A stretch of DNA of 64,000 bases from Kineothrix alysoides (GTDB taxonomy: Bacteria; Bacillota; Clostridia; Lachnospirales; Lachnospiraceae), in contig NZ_JPNB01000001.1 in assembly GCF_000732725.1 (NCBI RefSeq), positions 186,001-250,000 on the forward strand. Direction: 5' to 3'. The notes below the pieces were generated by a model. It was given only the letters and a program-made list of their open reading frames with translations, was not told the DNA's origin and did not search any database. A program made the position numbers and the translations under genes. Shown piece after piece: positions 58,306-64,000 of this stretch; the first letter of the stretch is position 1, and every line of letters starts with the position of its first letter.

Positions 58306-59358
58306 ATGAAAGATAGAAAGAGAATGTTTTTTACGGGAACGGTATGCCTGTTTATAGTGGTCTTTACGGGCTGTGGCCTGCTGCGGCAGGAAGAAGAGGT
58401 GAAAAATCAGATAACGATTCCCTCTTATGATGCCAGCGGTGCGAGTTTTGGGTATGTAAAGCGCGGCGATTTGGAAAATGCAGAGACCTTGTTCCTAAAA
58501 CTGACGACTACGGAGGAGCACGAGCTTTACTTCGGCGTATCCGGCATCAGCATCGATAAGGTTTACATAAAAGAGGGAGACGGGGTAAGGTCAGGCCAGC
58601 TTTTGGCGGAGCTTCAAAGCGATGATATAAAGAATGAAATAGCTTCTTTGGAAGCGAAGAAGGAAACCATCGCCTTGGACATCCAGCATACCGAACAGCT
58701 TTTGGAGGAGACGAGGCAGAGGAAGGAATACATAGAAGAGAAGGAAGATGCGAGGCAGGAGTCAATAGGACGTTACCAATTGCAGCTTCAGCAGTTGGAT
58801 AATGATATGCAGGAGACGGAGGGAGCGCGGAAAGAACAGGAAAGTAAGCTTAAAAAGTATCGGATTTATGCGGACATAGATGGTACAGTAGCGAGGGTTT
58901 CGAGCTATGGAGGAGGATTTTTATCGGATGAAAAGCAAGCCTTTCTGACCTTACAGTCGGCAGCCCGGCAGTTTTCCGGCAATACAAAAGCAGAGAACGA
59001 TTTTGAAAGGGGGCAGAAGGTAATTCTTATATTGAATGAGGAGGAATATCCGGCCCAAATTCTTAGAGCAGAAAGGGCGGAGAGTGTTACCGAGGTAGAT
59101 GTATGCCTTCAGGAGGGTTATTCGGTTCCCGAGGATTGTACATACGGAGAATTACTATGGAGTACAGGAGTGGTAAAGGACGCTTTATACGTTCCGAAGA
59201 ATGCAATCGTGCCCGTGGGAGAGAAGAGTTATGTGTACAAAATGGGAGAGGACGGTTTTGCAAATCCTGTAGAAATACAGACCGGAACGGTCAATACGGA
59301 CTATGTGCAAATAACAGCAGGGGTGGAGCAGGATGATACGGTAATGCTGTACGAATGA
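58306..59358 (+). CDS. Lipoprotein membrane fusion (HlyD/MacA-like) adaptor
   Basis: About 350 residues with a lipoprotein signal (VVFTGC, Cys23) and the adaptor plan: a first lipoyl-like half (FGVSGISIDKVYIKEGDGVRSGQLLAELQ), a coiled-coil hairpin (about 110-195), the second half (YRIYADIDGTVARVSSYGG) and a beta-barrel (PAQILRAERAE). The start at 58306 has a GGGGGAG site. It is the first gene of an export operon with a larger adaptor and an FtsX-type permease. In a Gram-positive it would sit outside the membrane as a MacA-like partner. Confidence 0.88.
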   Translation: MKDRKRMFFTGTVCLFIVVFTGCGLLRQEEEVKNQITIPSYDASGASFGYVKRGDLENAETLFLKLTTTEEHELYFGVSGISIDKVYIKEGDGVRSGQLLAELQSDDIKNEIASLEAKKETIALDIQHTEQLLEETRQRKEYIEEKEDARQESIGRYQLQLQQLDNDMQETEGARKEQESKLKKYRIYADIDGTVARVSSYGGGFLSDEKQAFLTLQSAARQFSGNTKAENDFERGQKVILILNEEEYPAQILRAERAESVTEVDVCLQEGYSVPEDCTYGELLWSTGVVKDALYVPKNAIVPVGEKSYVYKMGEDGFANPVEIQTGTVNTDYVQITAGVEQDDTVMLYE

Positions 59359-59398
59359 GCAAAAACCATATTTCAGAATCTTGGAATTTTATAATTAA

Positions 59399-61690
59399 AT
59401 GGCGGAGGGTATAGATGTAATTATGGGGCTTATGGGATTTAAGGAGAAGAGTAGAGGGGTTTCTGGCAAGTATAGGAAGAAAGATAAAAAAGATATAACG
59501 GAGAGTGCGGCGAAAAATAAGCGGAAGATTTGCAAAAGTATATCTGTGTCGTCGGCAGCTTTATGTATCATCTTAAGTATGACAACAGTGTCATTTATAG
59601 GATGCGGGGAGCAGCAGCCGGTGCCGAAGCTTTTGGAGCCGGTGAAGGTGAGCCTTTCCGGCAGAATTGCGCAGCGGGAGAATATATGTGATATAAAGGC
59701 ATATGCGGGGAGAGTAAAGCCTTATGCCGTAAGCTATGCTTTTCCCGATGCCTGTCTTGTGGAGGAGATACCGGTACGTCTTGGGGAATATGTGGAGGAG
59801 GGACAAGTGCTTGCCGTGATGAACTGCTCGGACGATGAAAGGCAGAGAGCGCAGATTGAGAGTGATGTTGCCTGGCTGGAGAAAGAGGACGAATGTCAGA
59901 GGAAGATGGACGAAACGGATATAACAGTCGCCCAGATGCAGCTTTCCATGGCGATATCCGAAAGCAAGGATACGAAGGAAGAGAAAAAGGCCATCGAGGA
60001 TATGACAAAGGCGCTGGAAGCCGATAAAGAGGAAGCGGAGTATGAAAGCAGCTTAAGGCAGATAGCCATTGAAGAAAAGAGGGAGCAGCTGAGCCTTTAT
60101 GCCCGGAAGACGGACAATGCCTGTTTAACGGCAAAGGAAAGCGGCTATGTAGTATATGTAAAGGAATTTTCTGCGGACAATGCTGCGGGAAGCGTGGAGT
60201 CAGAAGAAATTGTTGTCTTGATTTCCGATAAACAACAGGCTTACATATCGGCGGACATCGTGGATGCCAAGGTAAAGAAGGCGACAGAAATCTATGCGGA
60301 AATAGACGGGAAAAAATATGAGTTGGAATATCTTCCCTATTCGGATCAGGAAAGGCGAATAGCAATCAATGCGGGAATAAGCCTGGGAGCACGCTTCAGT
60401 ACAACGGACGAGACAGCAATGGCAGAGCTGGTTGGAAAGAACGCGACGGTCTACCTTTTATCCAATCAGAAAGAGCAGGTAGTCTGCGTTGCGCCTGATT
60501 CCCTTTTCAGCGAAAACGGCGAGTATTTCATCTATGTACTGGAAAATGGACAGAAAATTAAGAGGAGCGTAACACCTGGCACCCATACGGTCAATGCGGT
60601 GGAGATAGAGGAAGGACTTATGGAGGGAGAAAACGTATATTATCCGATAAGCGATATGCCCGGCAATAAGCATACTATCGAAAAGGCAGAGGAAAGTACC
60701 TTTGAAATCGTGAAAAAATATGACCAGACCAATACGAGGCAGACTTCGTCCTTACGTGTCCTGGTAAAGCCTGAGAATGCGGTATTGCAAGAACTTAAGG
60801 TGAAAAACGGGATGGAGGTAGCAAAGGGTGATACGATAGCGATTCTGGCGGCAGGCGAAGGAGAAAGCAAGAGCGAGGCATATATGCAAGAGTTAGAGGA
60901 ACTAAAAGCCTCATACGTCTTTCAGAGAACTCTGGATAATAAAGAAGCGGATAAAAGAGAGAAGCGCATAAGCGCCATGATAGAAAATAAAACGCAGAAT
61001 ACTTTTGAGTATAAGAAAACGGTGCAGGAGTTAAATAAAACAAAGCTTTCCATGGAGCTGGAGGACGCTCGTTACCAATATGAGACTGAGACGCTGAAAC
61101 GCAATATCGAGAAAGCCGGAGAGCAATCGGGAATTATTGAGGTAACGGCAGAGGCGGCGGGAATCGTCACGGAAGTGACGGCCTCGCCCGAGGGATATTC
61201 CATTCCTAAGGATACCCTGCTTTGCAAGATAGCGGACCCCTCCTCTCTTTGTATCATGGTTTATACCGACGATAAAGAGGTAGTTCCCATGGATAGGGAG
61301 GTGACTGTGGATTTATATCAGACCGAGGAGGACTTGAAAGGGCGGGTAATCGGCTCTTATCAGGATGCGGCGAAGACAGTGTATAACGAAAAACGGGTGC
61401 TTCGCGAGAATAACCCTCAGATGACGAAGATTTCCTATATCTCACTGGAGGAAGGTATATCCTATGAAAGTGTAAGGTCCTTTGGTGTAAACGTGATCCT
61501 TTGGAGCGTGCCTGACGCGATTATCATAGATACCCGGGCAATTTATAACGAAAATGACAGAAGATATGTGTGGCTTATGGAAGAAGGTCAGATGAAGAAG
61601 CAGTACGTAACCATGGGCTACAACGAAGGTAATAGTGCCTGGATCATACAAGGATTGAGTGCAGGGCAGGAAATCATATTGGAGAATTAG
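59399..61690 (+). CDS. Tandem membrane fusion adaptor lipoprotein, 763 residues
   Basis: A long protein with an internal signal (about residues 47-68, SFIGC with Cys69) and two successive adaptor modules. The first has AYAGRVKPYAVSYAFPDACLVEEIPVRLGEYVEEGQVLAVM (about 101-142) and a coil (about 150-235). The second has VLVKPENAVLQELKVKNGMEVAKGDTIAIL (about 455-485), a coil (about 497-570) and VTAEAAGIVTEVTASPEGYSIPKDTLLCKIAD. The usual HlyD or MacA adaptor is about 350-400 residues, so this is a head-to-tail duplication or fusion. The start is uncertain: an in-frame ATG at 59423 is 14 bases after GGAGG. Confidence 0.82.
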   Translation: MAEGIDVIMGLMGFKEKSRGVSGKYRKKDKKDITESAAKNKRKICKSISVSSAALCIILSMTTVSFIGCGEQQPVPKLLEPVKVSLSGRIAQRENICDIKAYAGRVKPYAVSYAFPDACLVEEIPVRLGEYVEEGQVLAVMNCSDDERQRAQIESDVAWLEKEDECQRKMDETDITVAQMQLSMAISESKDTKEEKKAIEDMTKALEADKEEAEYESSLRQIAIEEKREQLSLYARKTDNACLTAKESGYVVYVKEFSADNAAGSVESEEIVVLISDKQQAYISADIVDAKVKKATEIYAEIDGKKYELEYLPYSDQERRIAINAGISLGARFSTTDETAMAELVGKNATVYLLSNQKEQVVCVAPDSLFSENGEYFIYVLENGQKIKRSVTPGTHTVNAVEIEEGLMEGENVYYPISDMPGNKHTIEKAEESTFEIVKKYDQTNTRQTSSLRVLVKPENAVLQELKVKNGMEVAKGDTIAILAAGEGESKSEAYMQELEELKASYVFQRTLDNKEADKREKRISAMIENKTQNTFEYKKTVQELNKTKLSMELEDARYQYETETLKRNIEKAGEQSGIIEVTAEAAGIVTEVTASPEGYSIPKDTLLCKIADPSSLCIMVYTDDKEVVPMDREVTVDLYQTEEDLKGRVIGSYQDAAKTVYNEKRVLRENNPQMTKISYISLEEGISYESVRSFGVNVILWSVPDAIIIDTRAIYNENDRRYVWLMEEGQMKKQYVTMGYNEGNSAWIIQGLSAGQEIILEN

Positions 61691-61699
61691 GAGAAGGCG

Positions 61700-64000
61700 A
61701 TGATTCGATTTGTATGGCAGAAATTAATACATAAAAAATGGTTGAATATGTGTACTTTTTTGGGGATTGTCTTATTGGTCAGCGTCGCTGCCGGAAACGT
61801 GCTCTATCAGGGAGCCGCGTGCAGCAAGCTGTTGCAGAACAAGTTCGATACCTACATCGGAGAGCATAACGCATATCCGGCCCTGGTAGAGGCTGCCTAT
61901 CCTTTTGTCTATGCTGATAGGGAGGAGGAGGCGGTCGCTCAGGCTAAGAAGGTGTGCGAAACGGTAAGCGCGGCTATAGAGAACAAGCTTCCTGTTAAGG
62001 AAAATGAAAGAGTTATGCTATTTACTTCCGACAGCCTTTTAGGCATTCCTTCTTATCAGAGCAACGACTCTAAGCAAGACTACTTTTTCATCCCCAGCTA
62101 TATGGAAAATATGGAGGAGCATACGGAGATATTAAGGGGTGAGCTTTTTGCCGAAGCTGCGGACGATGAGGGCATATATGAATGTATCGTAAATGAGAAC
62201 ATGGTCTTTAGCGACAATCTGTCTGTAGGGGAAGTGATTACCTTTCCGAAGACTCAGATGAAGGATGGAAAGGAGCTTAAAATCCGCATTGCAGGGATAT
62301 TTAAGGAAAATGACAACCATGACAGTTATTGGGTAAGATTCCCTAACAGCTATGAAAACAATCTATTCCTTTCTCAGGCAGCCTTGGACGAAATCATGAG
62401 TGGCAGGGAGGCGGCCGCAATAAATATGAGCCTTACCTATGATGTGTTTCTCGATTACGAGAGTATGAGCTTTAAGCAGGCGAACAAAACGATAGCCGGC
62501 TTAGCGGATATAGCGGCTAAGCCTCCGGCAGTGAAGATGACGGTCAAGTCAGAACTGGGAGGGCTTCTTAGCAGCTATGTGGATGCACAGAATCAGGTAA
62601 AGGCAACGATGAGAACCTTACAGATACCGCTTCTTGTGCTGCTGATGGTCTTCCTGTATATGGTATCTTCCCATGTGTTTGAGATGGAGCAGAATGAAAT
62701 CGCTATGCTAAAGAGCAGAGGCGTAGGCAACGGACAGATACTTGGCGTCTATTTCACGCAATCCTTCCTCCTCGCCATAGCAGGGGCGGTGTTCGGCATC
62801 CTGTTAGGCTGGGGCTTTGCCTCCCTTTTAGGAAGTGCTAATGCATTTATGGAATTTGTGGGAGGGCGGCGTTTGCGCATAGTGCCGGATATGGGACTTC
62901 CTGTCTCCGTACTGGCGGCGATTCTGGCAGCAATATTGTTCATGACACTGCCTGTACTCAGATATACGGCGCTCAGCGTGGTGGAAATAAAGCATAAGAA
63001 AAATGCAACGGAAAAGTCGCTCTGGGAAAGATATTATCTGGATGTGGCGCTGCTCGCCCTTTCCCTCTATATAAGATACAGCCTGCTGAAACAGCAGGAG
63101 TCTCTGGCACAGCAAATTATACGGGGAGAGAGCATGGACCCCGTTCTTTTCCTAAGCTCAGGGATCTTTATGCTGGGCTGCGGAATGGTCTTTCTCAGGC
63201 TGCTTAAGCTTGTGGTCAAGGCCGTGTACCACATCGGAAGAAGTCGGTGGAAGCCTGCAGTCTACGTATCTTTTCTGCAAATCATACGAACCGGTAAGAA
63301 GCAGAACTTCATTTCTGTTTTCCTCATACTCACCATAGCTATGGGAATCTTTTACGCGAATACGGCTCGTACCATGAATACCAGCATCGAGGAAAGGATT
63401 CGTTACGACACGGGAGCAGATATCGTAAGCAGTGAGCAGTGGAAGAATAATTTGCCCTTCGCAAAGAAGAATAAAAAGCTGGTAACCTATGAGGAACCGA
63501 ATTTCCTCCGCTATGAGGAGTTGTCCGGGCAGGTGCAGGAGATGACCAAGGTCATTAGGGATACCGATGTGCGCATGTATTACGGCGATAAGGTATTCGA
63601 GAAGAATATGCTCATGGCGATTCACACGAAAGAGTTCGGGGAAACCGCCTGGATGAAGGAGAATGCTCTGGATAAGCATTGGTACTATTACCTGAACGAT
63701 ATTTCACAGGCAGCGGATGGCGTGCTGGTATCTTCTAATTTCCGCGATAAGATGGGAGCGCAGATTGGAGACAGCATCAAGTATACGCTATTCGACGAGC
63801 TGGGCAATGCAAGGGCTTTAGGCACCGCAACTATTTATGGTTTCGTGGATATATGGCCGGGATATTCCCCCTACCGGGAGGAAAGAACGGCGGATGGCAG
63901 TATCAGCTATACAGATAATTACTTAATTGTGGCCAATTACAGTCAGGTGGTAAGCATTTTTGGTGCCACGCCCTATGAGATGTGGGTTAAGACGGATAAG
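61700..64000 (+). CDS. FtsX-type ABC permease (cut by window end)
   Basis: The frame is open from the ATG at 61700 to the last base, 767 codons. It has an N-terminal segment (about 18-36), a large extracytoplasmic domain (about 40-300), then three segments from about 310 to 430 with the FtsX pattern EMEQNEIAMLKSRGVGNGQILGVYFTQSFLLAIAGAVFGILLGWGFA, and a repeat of the plan beginning KPAVYVSFLQIIRTGKKQNFISVFLILTIAMGIFYANTARTMNTSI. It is a MacB/LolC-like permease with two FtsX modules. It starts 9 bp after the adaptor gene, and the ATPase is expected to the right of the window. Confidence 0.9.
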   Translation, partial: MIRFVWQKLIHKKWLNMCTFLGIVLLVSVAAGNVLYQGAACSKLLQNKFDTYIGEHNAYPALVEAAYPFVYADREEEAVAQAKKVCETVSAAIENKLPVKENERVMLFTSDSLLGIPSYQSNDSKQDYFFIPSYMENMEEHTEILRGELFAEAADDEGIYECIVNENMVFSDNLSVGEVITFPKTQMKDGKELKIRIAGIFKENDNHDSYWVRFPNSYENNLFLSQAALDEIMSGREAAAINMSLTYDVFLDYESMSFKQANKTIAGLADIAAKPPAVKMTVKSELGGLLSSYVDAQNQVKATMRTLQIPLLVLLMVFLYMVSSHVFEMEQNEIAMLKSRGVGNGQILGVYFTQSFLLAIAGAVFGILLGWGFASLLGSANAFMEFVGGRRLRIVPDMGLPVSVLAAILAAILFMTLPVLRYTALSVVEIKHKKNATEKSLWERYYLDVALLALSLYIRYSLLKQQESLAQQIIRGESMDPVLFLSSGIFMLGCGMVFLRLLKLVVKAVYHIGRSRWKPAVYVSFLQIIRTGKKQNFISVFLILTIAMGIFYANTARTMNTSIEERIRYDTGADIVSSEQWKNNLPFAKKNKKLVTYEEPNFLRYEELSGQVQEMTKVIRDTDVRMYYGDKVFEKNMLMAIHTKEFGETAWMKENALDKHWYYYLNDISQAADGVLVSSNFRDKMGAQIGDSIKYTLFDELGNARALGTATIYGFVDIWPGYSPYREERTADGSISYTDNYLIVANYSQVVSIFGATPYEMWVKTDK

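Noticed and set aside
59595-60365. Minus-strand frame of 256 codons inside the double adaptor gene
   Set aside because: Proline- and serine-rich peptide antisense to a coiled-coil protein; openness follows from the GA-rich coding strand.
1-64000. tRNA and rRNA genes
   Set aside because: No cloverleaf with a GGTTCGAATCC-type T arm and no rRNA core sequence was recognised by eye; a covariance search could still find one.

Overview
The window looks like chromosome from a spore-forming, low-GC Gram-positive of class Clostridia, most likely family Lachnospiraceae. The reasons are a spoIIAA-spoIIAB-sigF cluster, spoVA genes, a T-box leader before valS, an AsnA-type asparagine synthetase, an EFR1-type flavodoxin/ferredoxin, and many short PadR, TetR, XRE and GntR-YtrA regulators beside small ABC transporters. 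This assignment is inferred from gene content and protein style, not from a database search.

Layout. 0.2-5.7 kb: MATE pump, LytTR regulator, an AgrB-like protease with no visible AgrD, a TetR/EFR1 operon with twin operators, and a membrane-protein/XRE pair behind a 19-bp inverted repeat. 5.8-11.7 kb: asnA, a GNAT/EamA/flavin-oxidoreductase operon, a broken HTH gene and an RCC1-repeat surface protein. 11.8-18.3 kb: a DNA-repair block consisting of a radical SAM protein with its DUF4130-type partner behind two SOS-box-like sites, a DinG/XPD-like helicase with an N-terminal nuclease-like domain, and endonuclease IV; an HPr-like protein without the active-site histidine lies inside it. 18.8-27.7 kb: GH13 amylase, YtrA-type regulator with ABC transporter, CutC, a PadR-DUF1700-DUF4097-PspC envelope-stress operon, an ECF S component and a VOC protein. 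27.9-36.4 kb: GNAT, ahpC-ahpF, and an ABC transporter with its own two-component system. 36.4-42.1 kb: an AT-rich accessory patch with metallo-hydrolase, TetR, peptidase S51, XRE, a frameshifted rsgA, a GNAT and a gene remnant. 42.2-52.8 kb: core genes, namely CmpB-like protein, T-box-valS-folC, zinc-ribbon/TPR protein, spoIIA operon and spoVAA-AB-AC. 52.8-57.1 kb: MATE and an MBOAT/SGNH acylation pair lying between spoVAC and spoVAD. 58.1-64.0 kb: an export operon of two lipoprotein adaptors, one of them an internal duplication, and an FtsX-type permease that runs off the window.

The most unusual material is non-coding. (i) A block of about 125 bp with a promoter and a 10-codon leader peptide occurs twice, 3.2 kb apart. 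The second copy is followed by two hairpins, the last a terminator, and then by the broken rsgA, an architecture like translational attenuation. (ii) A 28-nt palindromic module occurs four times, three times directly after the T-run of a terminator, with compensatory changes between copies. (iii) A MITE-like repeat of about 150 bp with terminal inverted repeats occurs in whole or part five times, contributes a stop codon to one gene and may have seeded an SOS box. (iv) Several very strong palindromes (5011-5054, 20330-20366, 58201-58228) lie at promoters or in 5' leaders of regulator or transporter operons.

No tRNA, rRNA, CRISPR array, complete insertion sequence or prophage was recognised.
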